Positions 51,038 through 58,656 of a DNA stretch of 64,000 nt are shown piece after piece. The notes beneath the pieces were generated by a model. That model had not been told where the DNA came from. It did no database searches and saw only the letters and a program-made list of their open reading frames with translations. The stretch is from Candidatus Dechloromonas phosphorivorans. GTDB taxonomy: Bacteria > Pseudomonadota > Gammaproteobacteria > Burkholderiales > Rhodocyclaceae. How positions within the stretch are numbered: position 1 is the first letter of the stretch; each line of letters opens with the position of its first letter. The position numbers and the translations under genes were made by a program. The stretch spans positions 248,001 through 312,000 of the forward strand of contig JADKBR010000001.1 of NCBI GenBank assembly GCA_016714975.1. The letters are read 5' to 3'.

Positions 51038-53782
51038 TCAGCACGAGTATTTGTTAGCCAGCGCCGGCAACGTTGCGCTAAATGCCACCGCATCATGCGG
51101 CACCAGCAGATATTTCCACGGCTTACCGCCCTGTCCCTGTGAATACTCGCTGGCGTTCTTGCACCACGTTGCCGCCGCGTCGGCTTTGGCCTTCACGTCA
51201 CCAGCCTCCATGTCCTTGGCCGCTTTGGTCTCGATAATCAGGTTGTGGTCGGCGGTCGCAGCAACGAAGTCCGGTACGTACTCGGGTTGGTTGGCACCAG
51301 AGCGGTAGTAGATGTTGAATTGCCCGGCCACCGGTCGGAACCAGCGCAGCGCATCGCGCTCCAGCACGCAGGCCAATACACGCTCGGTGTCGGAATGAAA
51401 TTTCTGCACCGGGTAAGCGCACTTGCCGAACCCGCCATAGACGTACTGCGCGATCTTGCCCTTCTCGGCGGGAGCTTGATGCAACGGCAGGATGTCGCCC
51501 TCGGCGGTAAAGGCGCAGCGCTTGAGCGGCGTGAAGCCCTGGCTGATGACGACCTCGGATTCCGAAATATCCTCGTAGTAGTGCAGCGCCATCTGCAGAT
51601 GGATGTTCTCGGCGATGGTCTTGCCGTAATTGCCGAGGATGTTGTGCAGTTCGTCGTCGGTTTTCAGGTAGGTTTTGAAGTGCGCGACGGCCTGCCCGGA
51701 TAGCTCGTAGATCAACTCGGCGTGCTCGTCGTAGGACACGTCGTCGTAGTTGATCAGTTCGCGGACGATGTAGTTTTCCAGTTGCGATTCCAGCACCGTC
51801 GACGATTGACCGTACAGCACCTGCTTGCCGGTTTTCAGGCCTTGGCCGACCAGCGCCATGTCCTGCGGCTGGAAGTTCATCTTCGACAGGTCGAGCTTGA
51901 ACAGCTTGTAGCCGCTCTTCACCGGGCCTTTCGGCACCACCGAGATACGCGGAATATCAATCGTGTGCTCGATCAGCACCGCCACCGTCTGCTGAACAAT
52001 ATCGGCCACAGGCGACGGCCCCGCAGTTGCCAGCAAGTCGCCCTGCTTGGGCACCATACGTTCCTGCACCCGCTGGGTAATCTGCTGCTGGATTCTGGCC
52101 TGTGTCAGTGCTTGGGTGCTGGCAACGAGCGGTTGCCCGCTTGGTCCAGGTTCGCGCTCGCGGCTTATCTCGGCGATCACGTCCATGGCGATCTGTGCAA
52201 TCTGCCGCTGTTCATCAGTCTTGAACACCGTTGTCGGCGCGGAGGTGCCATATTAAGTGCAGCCACCATTCCCACCGGGCACCTGTTGCGTGCTAGTCGT
52301 CAGGGTTCCCAACATCGCATTGGCCGTGGGCTGCACCGAAATGCTCTTCAGGCTGCTGCCACTGCCAGTATCCGGCGTCAGCACCAAGGCCTGCATTCGG
52401 ATCGGCGAATCGCCGCGTCCCGCCTCGTCGATGACTTCCTGAAACTTGTCGTGGGCGATGATGTTCAGCCGATCCACCACGTCGACGCCGGTTTTGCGGC
52501 CATACGGCAAACGCAAGCCGCGACCGATGGACTGCTCGATCAGCGTGCGGGCATTGGCGGCACGCAGCGGCACGATGGTGTAGAGATTGGTCACGTCCCA
52601 GCCTTCTTTCAGCATGTTGACGTGGATCACGATCTCGGTCGGCTCGTCGTAGCTTTCCACCGCCAGCAAGCGCCGGATCATTTCTTCTTCCTCGGCACCG
52701 GAACGGCTCGAATCAACCTGAATGACCTTGCCCTTGTAACGGCCCGCGAAAAATTCGTTGGATTCAATCGTCGCCATCAACTGGGCCGCGTGTGTGGTGT
52801 CGCGGGCAATGACCAGCATGAAGGGCTTCACCAGCTTTTCGCCGGTCTGCTGCGCGTAGGTCAGCAGATGGACCTTGGTTTCCTCATGCACCCGCACACC
52901 ATCTTGCAGCTTGATGGTTTCCAGCGCACCGGCGCTATGGGCGCTCGGGTCGAAGTTCTGCTGCGTGACCACCGCCGGTTCCTTGACGAAACCATCCTCG
53001 ATGGCACGCGCCAACGGGTAATCCATCACCACGTTCTTGAACGGTGTCGCCTTGCCGCCGGTGCCTTCAACAAATGGCGTGGCCGTCAGTTCAAGGCCCA
53101 GCAAGGGGCGCAATTCGTTCAGCGACCGAATGCCCGCACTCGCCCGGTAGCGATGCGACTCGTCCATGATCAGGACCAGATCATCCAGCCCGGCCAGATA
53201 CTCGAAATAGCTTTGCCCAAGGTATTCAGACAGCCGCTTGATCTTCGGCGACTTGCCGCCGCGAACCTCGGAATTGATCTTCGAGATATTGAAGATATTG
53301 ACCTCGATGCCACCCAGCAGACTCAGGCTGCCGCGCTGCTCGTAGTTGTCGCCGGTAATCACCTCGGGCGGCGTGCTGGCGAATTCGGCAATGCCTTTGA
53401 AGACGTACTTGGGCGAGTTCGGCGAGAAGTCGCCGATCAGCTTGTCGTAGATGGTCAGGTTTGGCGCCAGCACAAAGAAATGCTTGTAGCCGCAGGCCGC
53501 ATGCAGATAGCTGATGAACGCCCCCATCAGGCGCGTCTTGCCAACGCCGGTTGCCAGCGCGAAACACAGGGACGGGAAGTCGCGCTCGAAGTCGGCCAGT
53601 GTGGGAAACTGGCCGGTCAGCGCGTCCTGCATCGCCTTCAATTCTTCCGGCGACCGCGCTTTCGAGTCGCGCAATGCGGGCACCTGATCGACGGCCCAAT
53701 GCAGGCGGCGCAGACTTTCGGCTTGTGGCTCGCGCAGACTCAGGCGACCGCTGACCGAGCGAACGATATTTTCCAGACTCAT
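51038..53782 (-). pseudogene. res: Type III restriction-like helicase-nuclease (Res), interrupted by in-frame TAA
   Basis: The first part (53782 to a TAA at 52255-52253, 509 residues) is a superfamily 2 helicase with ATGVGKTRLMGAF (Walker A), LIMDESHRYR (motif II), LELTATPF and QSIGRGLRLPYG (motif VI). The same frame resumes after eight codons at a GTG (52228) and gives 396 more residues with a C-terminal PD-(D/E)xK nuclease (EYVPDFVAA...LIIETKAAKD). Without the stop the enzyme would be about 914 residues, like full-length Res subunits. The stop may be CAA to TAA. It may also work as two separate proteins. Last gene of the island, overlapping the 61-residue ORF by 4 nt. Confidence 0.85.
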
Positions 53783-53964
53783 GCGCTGGCCTTCTTGCGG
53801 AGGTCATCCGCCGTCACCCGAACGATCTTCTTGTCCTGTACCACGACAATCGCCGTGTCGGTCTGCACCGCTGCCTTGCGAGCCATCGCTGCCGCCCGTT
53901 TCATGGCCGCCATCGAGGTCACGAGGTCCTTGTCCTTTGCCTTGAAAAGTTCGCCCTGATTCAT
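53779..53964 (-). CDS. 61-residue protein between DUF1016 and res genes
   Basis: This small protein starts MNQGELFKAKDKDLVTSMAA and continues with an Ala/Arg-rich helix and a short beta-rich end (TAIVVVQDKKIVRVTADDLRK). It resembles small antitoxin-like or accessory proteins of restriction loci, but I cannot name a family. It overlaps the DUF1016 stop and the res start by 4 nt each, so its synthesis is tied to both. Confidence 0.65.
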   Translation of the reverse strand: MNQGELFKAKDKDLVTSMAAMKRAAAMARKAAVQTDTAIVVVQDKKIVRVTADDLRKKASA

Positions 53965-55166
53965 GCCTCGTCCCTTGTCTTGGTAGGTTTCTTGACGGGC
54001 TTCAAACCGCCCTTCGGGTTTGCGCCGGTCTGCTCTGGAGCCAGGAACCGAAGCTCGCGCCTCAGCTCACTTTCCAGTTCCTCGATGGTCGGCAAATGGA
54101 GCTGGTAGCGGCTGGTGAAAATGTTGCGTTCCTGTTGCTCGCCCAACGTGTACCTCACCACCGCATCGTTCTTGTCCGGGCAAAGGATCAAGCCCAGGGT
54201 CGGGTTGTCGCCCTCGGAGCGCCGTTCGCGGTCGTAGAAATTCACGTAGAACTGAATCTGGCCCAGATCGGCGTGCGTCAGCTTGCCGACCTTCAGGTCG
54301 ATCAAGACAAAGCACTTCAAGACGGTGTGATAGAATACCAGATCGATGTAGAAGTGGTCGCCCTCGAGCGTGATACGTTCCTGCCGCGAAACGAAGGCGA
54401 AACCTTTGCCCAGCTCCAGCAGGAAGGTCTGCAGGTTATCGATCAGCGCCTGTTCCAGCTTCGACTCCACCAGGCGTGGCGATGTGGGCAGGTCAAGAAA
54501 CTCCAGCACTACCGGATCTTTCAGCGCGTCGATGGGCTGCGCAATTTCCTGCCCTTGAATAGCCAGGCGCATCAGCCCTTTCTTGTCACGGCTCTTCGCC
54601 AGTCGGTCAAACAGCAGGCTGCCGATCTGCCGCGTCAACTCGCGTACCGTCCAGGCATTGCTGGTCGCTTCGACCTCGTAAAAATCGCGCGCAGTCTGCC
54701 GATTGACGCGCAGCAGGCAGCGGTAGTGACTCCACGACAGGTTGGGATTGAGCGCACCTGTTTGCCACGGCACGGCACAATCCGGCTCGCCTGATTTCCG
54801 AGACAGCGTCTCGGAAATTGCCGGAAAAGCCGAATTCCGAGGCACCGTCTCGGAAATCAGGCGGGGATACGCCAGGTAAAACTGCCGGAAGGCCTCCAGA
54901 TTATCCACCGAGTAACCGCGACCATAGTCACGCCCAAGCCGTTCAGACAGATCAAGCAGCAGCCTTGCGCCATACCCTGCTCGGTGCATGCCCGCCTGCT
55001 CTTCCTCGATGATTTCTCGCCCGATCAGCCAGTTCGCGAGCACCTGCGACGTATTGACGGTGCGAGCGATGTTGCTGCGGGCAGCCTCCAGGATTTCGCG
55101 CACCCGCCCGTACAGCGGCGGTGCGGCGGTCACCGAGGCGTCACTTTCCCTGAGCTTGCTGGCCAT
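53961..55166 (-). CDS. DUF1016/YhcG PDDEXK nuclease-family protein
   Basis: This 401-residue protein has an N-terminal DUF1016_N domain (SNIARTVNTSQVLANWLIGREI, YGARLLLDLSERLGRDYGRGYSVDNLEAFRQFYLAYP). The C-terminal nuclease domain has GDHFYIDLVFYHTVLKCFVL and IDLKVGKL as the D-xn-D/E-x-K core. YhcG-type proteins are frequent in restriction and phage-defence loci. The middle (residues about 103-126) contains the repeated peptide ISET encoded by inverted repeats. It starts 2 nt after the methyltransferase stop. Confidence 0.88.
   Translation of the reverse strand: MASKLRESDASVTAAPPLYGRVREILEAARSNIARTVNTSQVLANWLIGREIIEEEQAGMHRAGYGARLLLDLSERLGRDYGRGYSVDNLEAFRQFYLAYPRLISETVPRNSAFPAISETLSRKSGEPDCAVPWQTGALNPNLSWSHYRCLLRVNRQTARDFYEVEATSNAWTVRELTRQIGSLLFDRLAKSRDKKGLMRLAIQGQEIAQPIDALKDPVVLEFLDLPTSPRLVESKLEQALIDNLQTFLLELGKGFAFVSRQERITLEGDHFYIDLVFYHTVLKCFVLIDLKVGKLTHADLGQIQFYVNFYDRERRSEGDNPTLGLILCPDKNDAVVRYTLGEQQERNIFTSRYQLHLPTIEELESELRRELRFLAPEQTGANPKGGLKPVKKPTKTRDEA
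54791..54860. repeat. Inverted repeats inside the DUF1016 gene
   Basis: CTGATTTCCGAGAC (54791-54804) and its exact complement GTCTCGGAAATCAG (54847-54860) bound a 70-nt segment. The same 11-nt arm also forms an inner perfect palindrome ATTTCCGAGAC-AGC-GTCTCGGAAAT (54794-54818). The segment stays in frame and encodes RLISETVPRNSAFP then AISETLSRKSGEP. Confidence 0.7.
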
Positions 55167-55168
55167 GT

Positions 55169-56836
55169 CTAGCCCTCCTGGTCAAACAGGCCGCCTTGAG
55201 CCGGATTCGCGACACGCGACCTTCTCCCCTCGCCCTCCGGGAGAGGGGCCGGGGGAGACGGCTGCGCCATCGGCAGATTCTCGACGTTCAGGCTGTAATC
55301 GTCGTGCCCCCATTCGCAGCGGGACAAGACCATCTTGGGAATTTTCTTGACGGTGAGATTGAGGTAACGATTCGCATCGCCCCGGAATGCCGAACAGCAG
55401 ACCAACAGGCTGCGCCCCTCGCCGACTTCGTCGCTCAAGGCCTGCAACTGCTCCGGTGTCAGGCTATGCGTAGTGACGTAGATGAAATCGCTTTCGGTGC
55501 TCTTTCCATGTTGCCAGTAATGCGCGTCGCTGGGCGCGTAGGTGAAGCCCTCCAGCTTGCAGATCGCCGCCGCCAGCATTTCGGCGTTGTAGTCCTTGTT
55601 GATGATCCACTGGCCCCAGCGGTCTTGCTGCAACAGGCTGGGAGCGAGGCGGTAGTAGCGGAAGCCGCCGCCGCCTTTCCAGTTCACGGCCTCGCTGATG
55701 CCACCTTGGTCGTCGCCGTCGATGACTTTTTTCAGGCGCGGGATGATGTGCGTGTGGCAGTGCTCGCCCAGCTCGATCATGATCCAGCGGCGGCCCATTT
55801 TGTGTGCAACAGCACCGGTGGTGCCGGAACCAGCGAATGAGTCGAGCACTAAATCGCCGGGGTTGGTTGCGAGTGTCAGGACACGCTGAAGAAGACGCTC
55901 GGGCTTGGGTGTATCGAATAGATGCTGACCAAATAGCGCTCGCATCTCCTTTTTAGATTCGTCGTTGTGCCCAGCTTCCTCGTGCAACCAAATCGTGGTG
56001 CTTGGAATTGTGTCCGTTACCTCGGACAGGAAACGCTTGTATGCTGGTTTTGCGTCGCCATCGACTCCGAACCAAATGCGATTGTCGGCGATCAGTTCAG
56101 CAAATTTCTCCTTGGTATACCTCCAACTTGTTCCTGGTGGCGGCATTACTTCGCGGCCGGAAGGGAGCTTTACTGGAAATATTGCATAGTCTCGTGCCTC
56201 GTTGCGTAGCACGTCGCTTGCCTTCCATGGCCCACGGGGATCGTTATCTCTGTTGGTATATCGCCCCGTCTGCTTTTCCGTCTTATCGAGACGCCGCAAG
56301 TTGAATTTTTCAATGTTCTTGGCAACCACAAGAACAAAGTCATGCGAAGTCGAAAAATATTTGGAGTCCGATTTTGGCGCGTATTTCTTTTGCCAGATAA
56401 CCGTGGAAACGAAATTGCCCCGCCCAAATATTTCGTCGCACAAGACCTTGAGGTAATGTGCCTCTTTGTCATCAATGGTGATCCACAGCGAACCGTCATC
56501 CGACATCAAGCGACGAATGATTTCCAACCTGTCTCGCATCAACGACAACCAGATTGAATGCTCAACGCCATCGTCGTAGTGCGTAAAGGCGCTGCCGGTG
56601 TTGTACGGTGGATCAATGAAGACGCACTTCACCTTGCCCGTGTATTCCTGTTCCAAGGCCTTCAACGCCAGCAGGTTGTCGCCAAAGATAAGCTGGTTGT
56701 CGAAAAAGTCGGCGCTGGTAACACGGTGCTTGGCGTGGTGGCTTTTCTCCGGATCGCCCAACAAAATGCGCGGCTCCAGCTTCGGACGCGCATCCTTGCC
56801 GATCCATGTCAGTTCGAGTTTCTGTTTGCCCGCCAT
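55169..56836 (-). CDS. mod: Beta-class adenine methyltransferase (type III Mod-like)
   Basis: This 555-residue site-specific DNA methyltransferase starts MAGKQKLELTWIGKDARPKL. It has motif IV DPPYNTG (75-81) before motif I (DLVLDSFAGSGTTGAVA), the beta-class order used by type III Mod subunits. The segment SLMRDRLEIIRRLMSDDGSLWITIDD is also typical. The variable middle is the likely target-recognition region. It starts at the stop of the DUF4411 gene (1-nt overlap). It would protect host DNA and guide the Res protein. Confidence 0.93.
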   Translation of the reverse strand: MAGKQKLELTWIGKDARPKLEPRILLGDPEKSHHAKHRVTSADFFDNQLIFGDNLLALKALEQEYTGKVKCVFIDPPYNTGSAFTHYDDGVEHSIWLSLMRDRLEIIRRLMSDDGSLWITIDDKEAHYLKVLCDEIFGRGNFVSTVIWQKKYAPKSDSKYFSTSHDFVLVVAKNIEKFNLRRLDKTEKQTGRYTNRDNDPRGPWKASDVLRNEARDYAIFPVKLPSGREVMPPPGTSWRYTKEKFAELIADNRIWFGVDGDAKPAYKRFLSEVTDTIPSTTIWLHEEAGHNDESKKEMRALFGQHLFDTPKPERLLQRVLTLATNPGDLVLDSFAGSGTTGAVAHKMGRRWIMIELGEHCHTHIIPRLKKVIDGDDQGGISEAVNWKGGGGFRYYRLAPSLLQQDRWGQWIINKDYNAEMLAAAICKLEGFTYAPSDAHYWQHGKSTESDFIYVTTHSLTPEQLQALSDEVGEGRSLLVCCSAFRGDANRYLNLTVKKIPKMVLSRCEWGHDDYSLNVENLPMAQPSPPAPLPEGEGRRSRVANPAQGGLFDQEG

Positions 56837-57333
56837 CAGAACGCCCACCCCTGCTGTTGCATGAATTCCTCAAGATCGACGCAGGGCACCTTGAAATGCG
56901 CACAGACATTGGGAATCTTTGCCGCGTTGGGTTTGGGCACAAGTTTGTCGCTCGGGCGCAGCCAGCCTTCCTCGGTAACGACGGTGCCTTGCTTGATCTT
57001 GGCGCAGGCAATGACAAAAGGGTCGGCAACCGGCGTGCCTTTCAAGCGTTGCTGGACACCAATAAGGGATTGGAAATGCTTGACCTGAAAAATCGTCGAA
57101 ACAAACTTGAGTTCGCCCGCCGTCGGTTGCGTAAATATCTGCTTATTGTCTTTTGCCCATTTTGAGACTTCCGCACTGATGGCTTGCCGCTCAAGTTCAT
57201 TGAAGACTTCACGTGTGGAAATCAGTCGATCTTCCTGTACAAGTGCATCCAGACCATCCCAAATGCTTTTGAAGACGCGGGGATAAAAATGCTGGAGCGA
57301 GCGAATGGAGCTGGTATCGAAGACATAAATCAT
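56836..57333 (-). CDS. DUF4411 PIN-like protein (putative toxin)
   Basis: This 165-residue DUF4411 protein has acidic residues of a PIN fold in MIYVFDTSSIRSL and VADPFVIACAKIK. It has ISTREVFNELERQ and ends PCVDLEEFMQQQGWAF. DUF4411 genes commonly follow XRE-ImmA genes as a toxin-antitoxin-like pair, as here (4-nt overlap). PIN proteins are usually RNases. Confidence 0.85.
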   Translation of the reverse strand: MIYVFDTSSIRSLQHFYPRVFKSIWDGLDALVQEDRLISTREVFNELERQAISAEVSKWAKDNKQIFTQPTAGELKFVSTIFQVKHFQSLIGVQQRLKGTPVADPFVIACAKIKQGTVVTEEGWLRPSDKLVPKPNAAKIPNVCAHFKVPCVDLEEFMQQQGWAF

Positions 57334-58502
57334 GCCCCAGCTCCTTGCAGAATTCGCTGCTCAAGTCCGGCAAAGCTCTTTGGCTTAACGCCGAGAAAAT
57401 CAGCAGCTTGCTCCAGTGTGATTTGATGCCGGTAATGGCGGCTGACCACTTCCTGGGCAAAGCGGTCGCTGAGGTAAGCGCCTTGGTTCAGATACCAACT
57501 GCCTCCACTACTCTTGGTTTTCTGCGCGGCCCACAGCTTTGCCTTGTCTTCGTAAAAGCCTTTGCTAACGCGCCCCTGGTCGAGAAATCTGCGCAACACA
57601 GCTTCCCGGCTGACGCCATACCGGGCTGCCAAAGCTGAAAACAACTCTTCGGAAGCTTTTTCAATCGCAGCGGGAAACTGCGCCGCCTGCTGCAAAAAAT
57701 CGGCGCTGGGGATCAATACCTCGGCAGCCACCGCATTACAGAACCGCTCGATTTTCTTTTCCACTTGCGGCAAGCGGTCGATGTAGCGTGTATCGAACTT
57801 GCTCAGGCCGTTTACGCCGATCAGCAGATGCGCCAGCTCGTGCAGCAAGCTGAACGTCTGGCGAGTCTTGCTTGTGCTGTTGTTCAAATAGACAACCGGC
57901 AAGTTCTCATCCATCAAGCAGAAGCCGGAGATGTCTTCTTGCTTGAATGCCGCCTTGAAGACGAACACGCCAGCATTTTCGATGGCTTGCCGCCATTTCT
58001 TTAGTGCGGTCTCGTCACTTTTCCATGCGATCTGGTCTTCGATGGTGATCCCAAGGAACTCACGGATGGCGACAGCTTGTTCTGTCACGCTCTTTGATGA
58101 AGAGGCAACCAATGATCGCCAAATACAACGATCCGCAGGATTCCTGTTATCGAAAAGCTCCTTAAGGGCAATCTGGTAGGCATGAGCACGCCGGATATGC
58201 AAGTAGGTGTCTCGTGACAGCGTCTCCAGGTCGGCATCCGGCAAGGTTCTGAATTCACGCTGCGGCATTACCTCTTCCGGCGGAGCGGGCAGGAAGAACA
58301 CCGCCAAAGGCCGCTTGTAAATCTGATAAGCCAGTTTTTCGAGCTGGGGATAGGTCGGCGCTTCTTCGCCCGATTCCCATGCTTCGATTTCTTCCGACGG
58401 ACGTTTCAACATTTGGGCAACGTCAGCCACCGACAGGCCACACGTCGTTCTTGCCCAACGGAAAATTTCAGGCTGGATGCCTGCTACAGGTTCTCGCTTC
58501 AT
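57330..58502 (-). CDS. XRE-HTH / ImmA-IrrE metallopeptidase
   Basis: This 390-residue protein has an N-terminal XRE helix-turn-helix (FRWARTTCGLSVADVAQMLKR, residues 14-60) and an ImmA/IrrE zinc peptidase domain. The HELAH motif is at residues 221-225 and a downstream Glu-containing ERFCNAVAAEVLIP follows. Such proteins act as antitoxin and/or damage-triggered protease controlling a partner. It heads the operon with DUF4411, mod, DUF1016, the 61-residue ORF and res. Confidence 0.9.
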   Translation of the reverse strand: MKREPVAGIQPEIFRWARTTCGLSVADVAQMLKRPSEEIEAWESGEEAPTYPQLEKLAYQIYKRPLAVFFLPAPPEEVMPQREFRTLPDADLETLSRDTYLHIRRAHAYQIALKELFDNRNPADRCIWRSLVASSSKSVTEQAVAIREFLGITIEDQIAWKSDETALKKWRQAIENAGVFVFKAAFKQEDISGFCLMDENLPVVYLNNSTSKTRQTFSLLHELAHLLIGVNGLSKFDTRYIDRLPQVEKKIERFCNAVAAEVLIPSADFLQQAAQFPAAIEKASEELFSALAARYGVSREAVLRRFLDQGRVSKGFYEDKAKLWAAQKTKSSGGSWYLNQGAYLSDRFAQEVVSRHYRHQITLEQAADFLGVKPKSFAGLEQRILQGAGA

Positions 58503-58628
58503 ATCTTTCTGTCCATCGAATTCTCATTCCATCTTACTTCGCCTGTGGCTCGCTATGCGAGCCTCCCAGTGCGGTTTTCCGCAAGCACACCCCACGCAGA
58601 TTCGACACTCAAGAACAGCTTCACTTTT

Positions 58629-58652
58629 AATTCCCTCGAATTCGAGGGAATT
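58629..58652. promoter_or_regulatory. 24-bp perfect palindrome between helicase and XRE-ImmA genes
   Basis: AATTCCCTCGAA immediately followed by TTCGAGGGAATT is a perfect palindrome with no loop. It lies 4 nt after the helicase stop and about 127 nt before the XRE-ImmA start in a 154-nt gap. Being loopless, it suits a dimeric-repressor operator; the XRE domain of the next gene is an obvious candidate. A terminator role for the helicase gene is less likely. Confidence 0.5.
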
Positions 58653-58656
58653 GGAA

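Noticed and set aside
51722..53959. Plus-strand open frame of 745 codons
   Set aside because: It is antisense to the res helicase-nuclease; its protein has no recognisable domain.
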